A DNA stretch of 64,000 bases, from the IMG/VR virus record IMGVR_UViG_3300049893_002759, positions 1-64,000 of that record, one strand, 5' to 3'. A program made the position numbers and the translations under genes. Each line of letters starts with the position of its first letter. Position 1 is the stretch's first letter. The notes under the pieces were generated by a model. The model was not told the DNA's origin and did no database searches. It was given only the letters and a program-made list of their open reading frames with translations. Source of the DNA: a virus. Of this stretch, positions 13,632 through 22,401 are shown piece by piece.

Positions 13632-16600
13632 ATGAAGATCTTTGGATTTAACTTTGGAGAAAAAATTTTTGCTCCACTTGTAACTCCTGACACTCAAGTG
13701 TCACTTCGTAAACAGGATGCATCTCCAACAATACGTCCTGAATTGAAGTCTATTTCTATTCCAGAAAACAAAAAACCAGCTAATATTCCACCTGTTGCTT
13801 CTAAGGTACTTGCTTACAATCAAGTAGGGGCTCGTAGAGGGCAATTTAATGAATCAGAATATGATCTAGCTTTAATCAACCGTATTGAAGATACTGATTC
13901 TTATGTACATCAAGCTTTTGTCAAAAAAGTAGGCCTGATGTTTAAAGAAGGTTATGATCTTGTTGGTGCTGATCCTAAAACTATTCAGTACATTAAATTA
14001 CGTTTTGCTCAAATTGCTAGAGCTACAAACACCCCCACAGATGAGTTATTGCGTTCATTAGGCAGATCATTAATTAAAAAATCAAATGCCTTTCTTGTCA
14101 AAGCTAGAAAGGAATCAGCTTCAGGTGGACGTTCTCGTATAGTACCTGGTACTTCTAAAGAGTTAGAACCAGTAGCAGGTTATTTTATTGCTCCTGCAGA
14201 AACAATGCAGTATGAAGCAGACAAAAATGGTCGTGTTACTCGATGGAAGCAACAATTGCCAGATGGCCAGTTTACTTACTTTAGGCCAGAAGATGTTATT
14301 CATTTCTATTTTAATAGAAAAGATGGATTCATTTATGGTACTCCAACTATAGTACCTGTTATTGATGATATCCGTTCTCTTCGTAAAATTGAAGAGAATA
14401 TTGAATTGTTGGTATATCAACATTTATTTCCATTATTCCACTACAAGATTGGAACTGATGACTTTCCGGCTACAGTAGATGAACAAGGAAACGATGAAAT
14501 TGATTTAGCAAAACGAGAAATACAAGTTATGCCAGCAGAAGGTGGATTAGTCACCTCTCATCGTCATGAAATATCATTAATTGGTGCAGAAAACAGATCG
14601 TTGCGTGCAGAAGGTTATCTTGAGCACTTTAAAAAGAGAGTTTTTTCTGGTTTAGGTATTTCTGCAGTTGATATGGGTGAAGGCGAATGTTATTCAGCTG
14701 ATACAGAAACCTTAACGGAAAATGGATGGAAATTCCACTGGCAAATTGATCATACAACTGAACGTATTGCTACATATAATCCTGCAACTAATAAGATTGA
14801 ATTCAATTTTGCTAACTACAAGCATGAATCTCATTATCGTGGACCAATGTTTCATTTTACAAATGGAGAAGAACTTAATGTATTGGTAACACCAAAACAC
14901 GATATGTGGCTACAAAATGTAGTCCGTGTAAGTGTATGGGGTAAAGTTCATGCTGAAGATTTGTTAACTAAACCAAACTTACATTGCAACATGTTGTTAT
15001 CTACTGCATTTGATGAAGAAGAAGTATCGCAAGTTTTTCCTGATGAACTCATTGAATCTTGGGCTACTCTTGCGGGCTGGATTGTAGGTATTGGTGAATA
15101 TGTCCCTGCAACAAATCAAATTATGTTGAAAACTAATAAGATTCCTCGTGGAGAGCATCCTCTTGCTAGGGTCTTTAGCGAATTACATATTCCTTTTAAT
15201 GTAACTAAAGTAACAAGTCATGCTCGTCGTCATCTTGAGATTACATTTGATGCTGATGAATATTCTGGACAATTGAAAAAATACCTTAAATCTGAAGGCC
15301 ATTCTGTTGTAAATGAAGTTTTAAAGCTTCCTATTGCAGCAAGAAAAATTGTTGCAGACGAAATGTTAGCATCTGGTGGTACTAGTAAGGGATTTAAATA
15401 CATTAAGAAATATGGCAAGGCTCGTCACTGGTGGTTTGTATCTTCTAGTCATACAGTCTTAGATATTGTTCAAACAATACTTCTTTCTTGTGGTTATTTA
15501 GCTGTAAAAAAGAAAGGTCAACATAAAGACAAGTCTTTTGAATATGTTAATGTTCGCTGCGCATTGCGTAGACAACAATTATCTCCTATTAATCAAGAAA
15601 CTATTAAGCAGGTTTCATATGATGGAACTATTTACTGTTACAACGTGCCAAATCATCTATTTTTAACTAGACGACAAGGCTGTGTAGCTATTAATGGTAA
15701 TACTGCTAATCGTGCTACTTCAGACAATATGTCCCGCAACTTAGTAGACTCTGTAAAAGATATTCAACGTGTTATGGAGTCACAGTTTAGTGCATTCATA
15801 ATTAATGAATTATTGCTTGAATCTACATTTGGTTCAGATGTACTTAATGACGAATCTCGCGTATCTCTTAAATTTAAAGAGATCGATCTGGATTATCAGA
15901 TTAAAAAAGAAAATCATTATGCTGACCAATTTACTAAAAATACTATTTCTCATCATGAAGCTCGTATTGGTATGGGTCGTCAACCTATGCGTATGCCAAC
16001 AGCTGAAGAAATTGATGGTAATCCAAATATTGCTGAAAATTATCCAGAATGGTATGGAACATTTTGGAAACTTATTGATGAACCTAAAGCTCTTATTCAA
16101 GCTATCGACGAACCTTATTCTGCAGCAGCCATTACAGCCGCTGCCAATAAAGGAACTGAGGTAACTTCTGCTAATATTACAGAAGCCGGCGAACAACAAA
16201 AAGAACATGAAGTAGCTCTAGAAGCAGAAAAAGGTAAGGCTAAGGTTGCTATTGCTAAATTACGCCCTAAACCAGCTGCCAAAAAGAAAGATTCTTTCTT
16301 AAATGTAAAATTTGAAGCTTTAGAAAGTGACACGATTAGGATGATTAATCAAGGTAGTTTTTCTAATGACTGGTTAAAACATCTAGCATTCATGTCTGAG
16401 ACGGATATGATTCGTGATTTGCGTACAAAGGCTATGACAGCATTTGCTTCTGGTTATAGATCTATCAATCCACGTAGTGACCAACAAATTAATGCTACTA
16501 TGCGCGCGCGTAGTAAAATAGAAAATCGTGTTAATTTTTATGTTCAACGCTTAATTCGTCAAACTTTAGATGCAATTAAACGTCAAAATATTGATACTCT

Positions 16601-16883
16601 GGAGAAAGATGTTAGAATTCAAAAAGTTAAGGCAGCGTTTGAAGCATTTCGTTTCCGTAATGACTTTATTGAAGATGTGGAGGTCCGTAAAGCGTACAAC
16701 TTAGGAGTTATTGAAGCAGCACGAAGTCTCGGGCATACTCAATGGACACTGGCTGTACCACATGATTCTTGTTCTGGATGTAAATTAGCATCTCAAACAA
16801 TTCACCAAATTGGTGATAGTCTTGATTTAGAGGACGTACCTCCTCTGCATGCTAATTCTAGAAGTCAAATAAAGATTCTATGA
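13632..16883 (+). CDS. portal protein fused to MuF-like head morphogenesis domain, interrupted by an intein
   Basis: 1083-aa precursor. Portal extein N-part is residues 1-352, with the typical FIAPAETMQYEADKNGRV and PEDVIHFYFN blocks; the intein is 353-690; the portal C-part resumes at 691 (TANRATSDNMSRNL). Splicing would rejoin DMGEGE with TANRAT. After a Lys/Ala-rich linker (about 855-890), residues about 900-1083 resemble the Mu F/SPP1 gp7 morphogenesis domain (RKAYNLGVIEAARSLGH, CSGC, VPPLHANSR). The spliced product would be about 745 aa. SD AGGAG is 13 nt from ATG. The portal forms the dodecameric DNA gate; the MuF fusion would ride into the procapsid with it. The stop overlaps the next gene as ATGA. 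Confidence 0.9.
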   Translation: MKIFGFNFGEKIFAPLVTPDTQVSLRKQDASPTIRPELKSISIPENKKPANIPPVASKVLAYNQVGARRGQFNESEYDLALINRIEDTDSYVHQAFVKKVGLMFKEGYDLVGADPKTIQYIKLRFAQIARATNTPTDELLRSLGRSLIKKSNAFLVKARKESASGGRSRIVPGTSKELEPVAGYFIAPAETMQYEADKNGRVTRWKQQLPDGQFTYFRPEDVIHFYFNRKDGFIYGTPTIVPVIDDIRSLRKIEENIELLVYQHLFPLFHYKIGTDDFPATVDEQGNDEIDLAKREIQVMPAEGGLVTSHRHEISLIGAENRSLRAEGYLEHFKKRVFSGLGISAVDMGEGECYSADTETLTENGWKFHWQIDHTTERIATYNPATNKIEFNFANYKHESHYRGPMFHFTNGEELNVLVTPKHDMWLQNVVRVSVWGKVHAEDLLTKPNLHCNMLLSTAFDEEEVSQVFPDELIESWATLAGWIVGIGEYVPATNQIMLKTNKIPRGEHPLARVFSELHIPFNVTKVTSHARRHLEITFDADEYSGQLKKYLKSEGHSVVNEVLKLPIAARKIVADEMLASGGTSKGFKYIKKYGKARHWWFVSSSHTVLDIVQTILLSCGYLAVKKKGQHKDKSFEYVNVRCALRRQQLSPINQETIKQVSYDGTIYCYNVPNHLFLTRRQGCVAINGNTANRATSDNMSRNLVDSVKDIQRVMESQFSAFIINELLLESTFGSDVLNDESRVSLKFKEIDLDYQIKKENHYADQFTKNTISHHEARIGMGRQPMRMPTAEEIDGNPNIAENYPEWYGTFWKLIDEPKALIQAIDEPYSAAAITAAANKGTEVTSANITEAGEQQKEHEVALEAEKGKAKVAIAKLRPKPAAKKKDSFLNVKFEALESDTIRMINQGSFSNDWLKHLAFMSETDMIRDLRTKAMTAFASGYRSINPRSDQQINATMRARSKIENRVNFYVQRLIRQTLDAIKRQNIDTLEKDVRIQKVKAAFEAFRFRNDFIEDVEVRKAYNLGVIEAARSLGHTQWTLAVPHDSCSGCKLASQTIHQIGDSLDLEDVPPLHANSRSQIKIL
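14688..15701 (+). mobile_element. intein (338 aa) with degenerate LAGLIDADG-type endonuclease region, inside the portal gene
   Basis: Residues 353-690 of the portal precursor. Block A starts at Cys353 (CYSADTETLTENGWK); block B is VLVTPKHDMWLQ with the TxxH signature (T420, H423); block F is YDGTIYCYNVPNHLFL (664-678); block G ends CVAINGN with Asn690, and the +1 residue is Thr691. The penultimate residue is Gly instead of the usual His. The central part (about 470-640) has LAGWIVGIGEY (480-490) and a weaker second site near 575-585, resembling worn LAGLIDADG motifs, so homing activity may be reduced or lost. Splicing motifs look intact. Confidence 0.88.
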
Positions 16884-19093
16884 AGGACGGTTTAATTATG
16901 AATAAACATGAATTTGGATATCGTACAGATCGAGGATGGCATATTGATGATCGTTATGACTTTCAAGTTATAAGTCATTCTGATAATGATCTTGCTCAAA
17001 TACGCGATGATTACATGGGCGCGTTTAAGCCAGGCGATCCATCAACACCTCATTCTTCTGGACTTGGTGTTGTTGCTAATACAGATGGGCAACAAGCAAG
17101 AACTGGATTAATCATAAAGATTGCTGCTACTCATTCAGGTTTAATAACCAGAAATAATGGTCTTTATCTACCTGATAAAATGCGTGCTGCTGTAGGAACT
17201 TGGACTGATCATTATCAAAAACCTATTCAGCTTCACCACAGTGATTCGAGTGACCCTATTGGGCGAGTCATTGCTGCTCGTTATGTTGACACTTCTAGTC
17301 CAGTAGTAGATCGTTTCCAAAATTCTGTTTTACGTGATCAATTTAATAATCAAATTGGCCACGCAGATAGAAAATTCTGGGATAAATTCATTAGCGACAG
17401 AACATCGTTTATCGATAAGTTACAAATGTTAAGACTAATGGATTCTATTTTGAATGATCCTCACTATCAAGGTGTTGGATATATTGAGCTTACTGCTAAC
17501 ATTACAGATCCAACAGCTATTCAAAAAGTTCTTGATAAGCGTTATATTACAGGGTCTGTAGGTGCTGTTTCAGATAAAGCAGTATGTTCTACTTGTAATA
17601 CCAACTGGTTAGAAGAAGAACATTGTGGGCATCGTCCTGGACGTGTATATGATGGTAAAAAGTGTATTGTTATTACAGGCAATCTAGAATATGATGAATA
17701 TTCATTTGTCAATACGCCTGCAGATAGACATTCTGGCGTAATTGATGCAGGACAGATTAAAAATTCTGTTCAAGATGCAACTGACAGATCCGTTCGATAC
17801 TTTCCTGTATTTAACGCACTGAAGGAGGACTCTACTATGAGTGATACAAAGACCGAAACAATTAAGGACTCGACTGTGGCGACTCCTGAACCAACAGAGA
17901 CCACTGCAGATGTAGTTGTAGACAATTCAGCAACTGTTCAAGATGCTGTTCAGCCATCTATTGATGAACAAATTACAGTTTTGATGGATAAACTTTTGTC
18001 TACTGGTTTGACTGAAGATGAATCTGAACAACTTTACCAATTTCAGCTTAATGAAATGGATCAAGGTATTGTTGAAGATGCTAAACTTTCTTCTGAAAAA
18101 CGCAAGAAACTTGCGTCTTCAACCTTTTGTGGTCCTAACAAATCTTTTCCAGTTCCAGATTGCGCTCATGTAGTTGCAGCACGTCGTCTAATTGGTCGTT
18201 ATAAAGGTGAAGGATCTAAAGACTCAATTCTTGCTTGTGTAGCTAGAAAAGCTAAGGCACTTGGTTGTGATTCTACTAAAGACTCTATAAAAGATTCTGT
18301 AAAAGACAATGCTTTAGTTCCTGTAAACGGTCCAACTCATTCTGATGTTCCAGATCCAAAAGCTGTAAAAGCAGCAGAATTACTAGAGCTTTTGCTTGCT
18401 GCATTTGGTGATGGACCTGAAGCTACATCGGATTACAGTCTAAATAATTCTGATAAAGAGAAATTAACACAATTAGTTCGTAAGTTATTAGCATTTAGTA
18501 AAGATTCTTTACATGAAATTCTTGTTGAGGAAAAGGTAATTGATTCTTCTGTTGTAGAAGACAGAGAGAGTTTGATTACTGAAGTGGCTAAAAATGAAGA
18601 GCTTATTGGTGATCTTCGTGATCAATTAACAGCACTTAGAAAGGAACTAAAGGCCGCATATGAAGATGTAGTTACCCTTGAAGATCAATTAATTTCTTCT
18701 CGAGAAATAGTTCGTTCTGTTAAAACTGAAAAGGCATCTCTACTTCATATGTTAGATGGTTCTTTTACAGATGCTATAAAAGACAGTGTTGCGTCTTTAA
18801 CTGACGAGGCATTAGATTCTGCAATTGCAACCTTATCAACAAAAGTTGACATATCAAAAATTGCTGATAAGCTTAACAGTGGACTCTCAAGAACACCAAA
18901 TGAGACAGTTGAAGTTCCAGCAGGGTTGACCGAGCCTACTGCTGTAACCCAACCAACCAATAAGCCTACCTATGCTACCCAGCAAATGGTAGATGAAGTT
19001 TACCGCCGTACATTACTTAGCCAAGGACATACAGCTGCACAAGCATTTTATACAGATGCTGTTAAGCGTGGCCTAGCTAAACCAAAAGAGTAA
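16880..19093 (+). CDS. capsid maturation protease with C-terminal scaffold
   Basis: 737 aa between portal and capsid genes. ATGA overlap with the portal stop; ATG 16898 (after AAGGACGG) is an alternative start. The N-domain (about 70-290) has QLHHSDSSDPIGRV (His119/120) and YITGSVGAVSD (Ser226), a plausible His/Ser pair of prohead proteases, and a Zn-knuckle-like CSTC (236-239)...CGHRPG...KKC. VNTPAD closes the domain. A Met at 320 with a strong SD starts the scaffold part. Residues 408-463 form a compact FCGPNKSFPVPDCAH/RKAKALGC domain; about 570-635 is coiled coil. The enzyme would trim scaffold and capsid protein during head maturation. Confidence 0.82.
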   Translation: MKDGLIMNKHEFGYRTDRGWHIDDRYDFQVISHSDNDLAQIRDDYMGAFKPGDPSTPHSSGLGVVANTDGQQARTGLIIKIAATHSGLITRNNGLYLPDKMRAAVGTWTDHYQKPIQLHHSDSSDPIGRVIAARYVDTSSPVVDRFQNSVLRDQFNNQIGHADRKFWDKFISDRTSFIDKLQMLRLMDSILNDPHYQGVGYIELTANITDPTAIQKVLDKRYITGSVGAVSDKAVCSTCNTNWLEEEHCGHRPGRVYDGKKCIVITGNLEYDEYSFVNTPADRHSGVIDAGQIKNSVQDATDRSVRYFPVFNALKEDSTMSDTKTETIKDSTVATPEPTETTADVVVDNSATVQDAVQPSIDEQITVLMDKLLSTGLTEDESEQLYQFQLNEMDQGIVEDAKLSSEKRKKLASSTFCGPNKSFPVPDCAHVVAARRLIGRYKGEGSKDSILACVARKAKALGCDSTKDSIKDSVKDNALVPVNGPTHSDVPDPKAVKAAELLELLLAAFGDGPEATSDYSLNNSDKEKLTQLVRKLLAFSKDSLHEILVEEKVIDSSVVEDRESLITEVAKNEELIGDLRDQLTALRKELKAAYEDVVTLEDQLISSREIVRSVKTEKASLLHMLDGSFTDAIKDSVASLTDEALDSAIATLSTKVDISKIADKLNSGLSRTPNETVEVPAGLTEPTAVTQPTNKPTYATQQMVDEVYRRTLLSQGHTAAQAFYTDAVKRGLAKPKE
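17837..19093 (+). CDS. nested in-frame scaffolding protein (internal start)
   Basis: An internal ATG at 17837 (codon 320 of the protease gene; MSDTKTETIKDS) is preceded by AAGGAGG about 8 nt upstream, one of the strongest SD sites in the window. The 418-aa product would lack the protease domain and keep the acidic, KDS-rich linker, the FCGPNKSFPVPDC domain, the coiled coil and the C-terminal tail. This is the arrangement of lambda C/Nu3, where a protease gene contains its scaffold as an in-frame nested gene. The SD inside a coding frame, exactly at the domain boundary, is the main evidence. Confidence 0.8.
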   Translation: MSDTKTETIKDSTVATPEPTETTADVVVDNSATVQDAVQPSIDEQITVLMDKLLSTGLTEDESEQLYQFQLNEMDQGIVEDAKLSSEKRKKLASSTFCGPNKSFPVPDCAHVVAARRLIGRYKGEGSKDSILACVARKAKALGCDSTKDSIKDSVKDNALVPVNGPTHSDVPDPKAVKAAELLELLLAAFGDGPEATSDYSLNNSDKEKLTQLVRKLLAFSKDSLHEILVEEKVIDSSVVEDRESLITEVAKNEELIGDLRDQLTALRKELKAAYEDVVTLEDQLISSREIVRSVKTEKASLLHMLDGSFTDAIKDSVASLTDEALDSAIATLSTKVDISKIADKLNSGLSRTPNETVEVPAGLTEPTAVTQPTNKPTYATQQMVDEVYRRTLLSQGHTAAQAFYTDAVKRGLAKPKE

Positions 19094-19118
19094 TGTAGGC
19101 TAAGGAGGATAAACCCAA

Positions 19119-20381
19119 ATGGCGTTTAATTCCGTAGGACAGTATGTAGGTACCCACAAGACTTGGGATCATGTTGGTAATATCCTACCTAATGTAGAAC
19201 ACTCAGAGGGCGAACGCCCAGCTATTGAGTGGAAGGTAGCAGAATGGCTTCCTGTTCAATTTTTTGACAAACACTATGAAAACTGGTTTGTTATTATGCC
19301 AGGAAAGGTAGTGGCATTGGATCCTGACAACCGTCTTTGTCCAGCTGGTTTGAAAATTCCTGCTGAACTAGCGGGAGCTGGCGATGTAGTAACCTATACT
19401 CTCGATGATGTCGAGGCAGGTACTATTAACGTAGCAACAGGTGCTCCAGTAACACTTGCACAGTTAACTGATCCAGGTTCTACTCGTGGATATACCAAAG
19501 CTGAAATTGATTCGGCAGGTTTCCTAGGTCGTGCTGGGGTTGCATTTACTGTATCTAATCCAGTAGGTATCGCACCCTATGCATATCTACAATGGGCAGG
19601 TGGAGATGGATTTAATCCAACTGAGTATCGTAAGCATAACTACAACATGCAGCATCAAGTAGCAGTACTTTGTGACTATGTTCTAGAAATGCCTTTAGTA
19701 CCAGGAGCCACTGCTTCTGAAGCACTTACTTTCTCTGTAGATTCAACAGAAGGACCAAATGTATTTACTGATTCTGGTTTGGCTAACCTACCAGTAGCAG
19801 CTAATACTGATCGTACTCCAATCACTTTTGCAGGTGGTTCATCCGCAACTCTATTTGTTAACCAAGTTGCTGATAAAACCCTTATTGCAGGTCCAGGCGA
19901 TTGGGCAGTTGATCTTACAACTGGTTTTGTTTCTGTTTATGCAGCACTAGCACCAGTCGGCGTAACTATTAGCTATAGTCACTATGCAGCAGCTCCAGCT
20001 TCTGTAAGTCGATTTGCTTGCGCTGTTGGCGATCTACATGGTGGAGATTTAGTAACTTTTGATGCTGACTCTAACTATCGTGTAGCAAATTCAGCTACAT
20101 TATTCCTCAGTGGCAGTCCAACTGGTGCTGAAGTAGCTCGCGCTCTAGGTCTTGTTATTGGACAAGTTCTCGATCGTGACTCTAGCCATCCAAAAGATTT
20201 GCTAGATCGTGTCAAAACTTCTTATGCTCCAGCTCTTGGAACTGATCCATCTGGTGGCAAGCCAGGATATCTTGGTCAACTCGATCAGATGCCAGGTTCA
20301 GCTAATGGTGGAGTGCCTTCCAATGTGCATTATGCCGGTGCAGCTGACACTGTAGTACGCATCAACTTGACCAGATTCTAA
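19119..20381 (+). CDS. head-associated protein upstream of major capsid (candidate decoration/minor capsid)
   Basis: 420 aa with a strong SD (AAGGAGG) and C-ending codons like the capsid gene, implying high expression. It is beta-rich with an Ig-like central part (about 200-290, ALTFSVDSTEGPNVF...VGVTISYSHYA). It lies between scaffold and major capsid, where decoration or auxiliary capsid proteins are found. Not recognised at family level. Sequence features such as KHNYNMQHQVAVLCDYVLEMPLV and the C-terminal GYLGQLDQMPGSANGG should help find relatives. Confidence 0.7.
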   Translation: MAFNSVGQYVGTHKTWDHVGNILPNVEHSEGERPAIEWKVAEWLPVQFFDKHYENWFVIMPGKVVALDPDNRLCPAGLKIPAELAGAGDVVTYTLDDVEAGTINVATGAPVTLAQLTDPGSTRGYTKAEIDSAGFLGRAGVAFTVSNPVGIAPYAYLQWAGGDGFNPTEYRKHNYNMQHQVAVLCDYVLEMPLVPGATASEALTFSVDSTEGPNVFTDSGLANLPVAANTDRTPITFAGGSSATLFVNQVADKTLIAGPGDWAVDLTTGFVSVYAALAPVGVTISYSHYAAAPASVSRFACAVGDLHGGDLVTFDADSNYRVANSATLFLSGSPTGAEVARALGLVIGQVLDRDSSHPKDLLDRVKTSYAPALGTDPSGGKPGYLGQLDQMPGSANGGVPSNVHYAGAADTVVRINLTRF

Positions 20382-20396
20382 TAGGAGGAACAAGAA

Positions 20397-21668
20397 ATGC
20401 CCGGCAATATTAACGACTTTGTAAGCTTAGATGAGCTTAAAGCCAATGTAAAAGATCAGGCGTCTATGGAATTCGTATGGCGCACTGGTAAAGACCCAGT
20501 AAGCGGTCGTGGTGTAAACATTAAGGACGCTTTGTCAGTTCCTGATGCTCCACTTCTTCTTCCTAAGGTTATCTCTAACGTTGTTCGTGAAGCAGCAGAA
20601 CCTTTGTTAATTGGCACCAGCCTTCTACAAAGAATCAACTATTCTTATGGACAAACTATCACCTTCCCAGCAATCGGAGCACTAGTTGCTGCTGATATTG
20701 CAGAAGGTCAAGAATACCCAGAACAAAGACTAGCAATGGGTGGAGCAACTGTAACTGCACAAATTGGTAAGAGCGGTCTAGCTGTTAAAGTAACTGAAGA
20801 AATGGTTCGCTATTCCCAATTTGATGTAATCGGTATGCACCTTCGTGCAGCTGGTCGTGCTCTAGCACGTCACAAAGAAGTTAAGATCTTTAACATGATC
20901 AAGGCTCTTGGTGTTTGTGTATTTGACAATGCGCAGCCAGCACGCTCTATGAAAGGCGTTACCACTGGTCGTGCAATCGATGGATCTCCAAACGGTTCAG
21001 TAACCATGGACGATATCTTTGATTGTTTTGCACAAGTTATGGTTCAGGGTTTTATGCCAGATACTATCCTCATGCATCCATTAACTTGGGCAATGTGGGT
21101 TAAAGATCCAACTCTTCGTGCATTTGCATTAATGAACGGTGGAGGAACATTCTTTGCTAACTGGACTGGACAAGTTAATCAGCAATATGCTGCTAACGCA
21201 AGCCAGGGCGGATTGGGTATCGGCGCAGGTCAGAACATTGTAGAAGGTGGCAACGCAGCTGGATTGGCAGCAAGTCAGCTAACCGCCTTTAATCCACAAA
21301 TGAATTCTGCTCCACAACTACCTGGTTATCTTGGTATGAGCTTCCGTATCCTTGTTAGCCCATTAGTTCCATGCGATCCACGTCGCAAGCTAACTGACAT
21401 CTTTATGTTTGATAGCCGTGAACTAGGAGCTCTCATTGTTGACGAAGAAGTTACCACTGAAGAATTTGTTGATCCTAAAGTTGAACTACGTAAGATCAAA
21501 CTTCGTGAACGTTATGCGGTAGCAGTCCTTAACGAAGGACAAGGTATTGCTACTATTAAGAACGTACGTATCGTACCAAACGAAATCGTACTTCCAGCAC
21601 AAACTACTATCGATGTGGCTTCTAGTGCATTAGGTCCAATTTCTCCAACTGCTGACGTACTCAGCTGA
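20397..21668 (+). CDS. major capsid protein (HK97-like fold)
   Basis: 423 aa, SD TAGGAGG. Recognisable features are ALSVPDAPLLLPKVISNVV (E-loop/N-arm region), the spine-helix area VTEEMVRYSQFDVIGMHLRAAGRALARHKE, PDTILMHPLTWAMWVKD, and a C-terminal beta segment KLRERYAVAVLNEGQGIATI. Order (protease/scaffold, decoration candidate, capsid), strong SD and codon choice match the most abundant virion protein. A strong terminator follows 26 nt after the stop. Confidence 0.92.
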   Translation: MPGNINDFVSLDELKANVKDQASMEFVWRTGKDPVSGRGVNIKDALSVPDAPLLLPKVISNVVREAAEPLLIGTSLLQRINYSYGQTITFPAIGALVAADIAEGQEYPEQRLAMGGATVTAQIGKSGLAVKVTEEMVRYSQFDVIGMHLRAAGRALARHKEVKIFNMIKALGVCVFDNAQPARSMKGVTTGRAIDGSPNGSVTMDDIFDCFAQVMVQGFMPDTILMHPLTWAMWVKDPTLRAFALMNGGGTFFANWTGQVNQQYAANASQGGLGIGAGQNIVEGGNAAGLAASQLTAFNPQMNSAPQLPGYLGMSFRILVSPLVPCDPRRKLTDIFMFDSRELGALIVDEEVTTEEFVDPKVELRKIKLRERYAVAVLNEGQGIATIKNVRIVPNEIVLPAQTTIDVASSALGPISPTADVLS

Positions 21669-21693
21669 GAAATAAGCTTAAGTAAGTTATAAT

Positions 21694-21724
21694 GAAACCC
21701 CCTGTAAAGGGGGTTTCTTTTTAT
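21694..21724 (+). terminator. intrinsic terminator after the major capsid gene
   Basis: GAAACCCCC (21694-21702) pairs perfectly with GGGGGTTTC (21709-21717), loop TGTAAA, followed by TTTTTAT. The GC-rich 5-bp core plus U-run is a textbook Rho-independent signal, and it closes the head transcription unit. Confidence 0.93.
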
Positions 21725-21740
21725 ATAAACTACGTATTGA

Positions 21741-21768
21741 TTGCTATTGATTAAAGACAAAGTACAAT
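21741..21768 (+). promoter_or_regulatory. sigma70-like promoter candidate
   Basis: TTGCTA (21741-21746) and TACAAT (21763-21768) are separated by 16 nt, directly after the capsid terminator and 30 nt before the next ATG, which has its own SD (TAGGAG). Position after a terminator supports a restart; the -35 match is moderate. Confidence 0.5.
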
Positions 21769-21798
21769 AGAGTTAGACCTTACAAAATAGGAGAAAAC

Positions 21799-22401
21799 AT
21801 GCATCGTATTGAATTGGTTACCGATACTCAACCAATGTTTTACATTCCAGGTAAGTTACACTTAACGTGGGAATCTCCTGGACCAGTAGATGTAGATTTG
21901 TCTATATTCACTGAACAAGAAAAGAACTGGCTTAGGAATGGAAAAATTAAAAACGTTCTTAAGATTGTTAACTTAAATCCTGAAGCGCCAAAGGAGGTGA
22001 CACAAACAGCTTCAATAGGAATTAATTCAGCTTCTGCTGTACCAAAACCACAAGAACAAATAGTTCAAAACATTAAATTGAATGCTGAAGAAATGAGACT
22101 TAAGCGTGAAGCCGAATCTAAAAAGACCCTCACAGCACCAATGCCAAGCTTGTCTCGTTTTATTGAAAAATGTGGAGACCTTCTTCAATTAAGAGTTATG
22201 AAAGAACAAGAATTAATAGGCAAAAACCGCGCAAAAGTTTTAAAATTACTTGATGAGCGCATAACAGCAATATCTACTAATATTAGTAATATTGTTGGAA
22301 CATCCCTTAATGAAGACTCAATTGCTAGTGATGCAAATCTTCCTAAAATTGAAGAAGAACTTCAAGAGCTTGTTACAGTTAATTTAGGAGCTGAAGACTA
22401 A
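21799..22401 (+). CDS. hypothetical 200-aa protein
   Basis: SD AGGAG. The N-terminus is a small beta domain (MHRIELVTDTQPMFYIPGKLHLTW), then DLSIFTEQEKNWLRNG; the rest is Lys/Glu-rich helix, likely coiled coil. Its stop overlaps the next start (TAATG). Not recognised. It is the first gene of the fibre/decoration module and could be a head-neck adaptor or assembly factor. Confidence 0.7.
   Translation: MHRIELVTDTQPMFYIPGKLHLTWESPGPVDVDLSIFTEQEKNWLRNGKIKNVLKIVNLNPEAPKEVTQTASIGINSASAVPKPQEQIVQNIKLNAEEMRLKREAESKKTLTAPMPSLSRFIEKCGDLLQLRVMKEQELIGKNRAKVLKLLDERITAISTNISNIVGTSLNEDSIASDANLPKIEEELQELVTVNLGAED

Noticed and set aside
14688-15701. Active homing endonuclease in the intein
   Set aside because: Only one recognisable but degenerate LAGLIDADG-like motif and a weaker second one; I call the region eroded rather than active.
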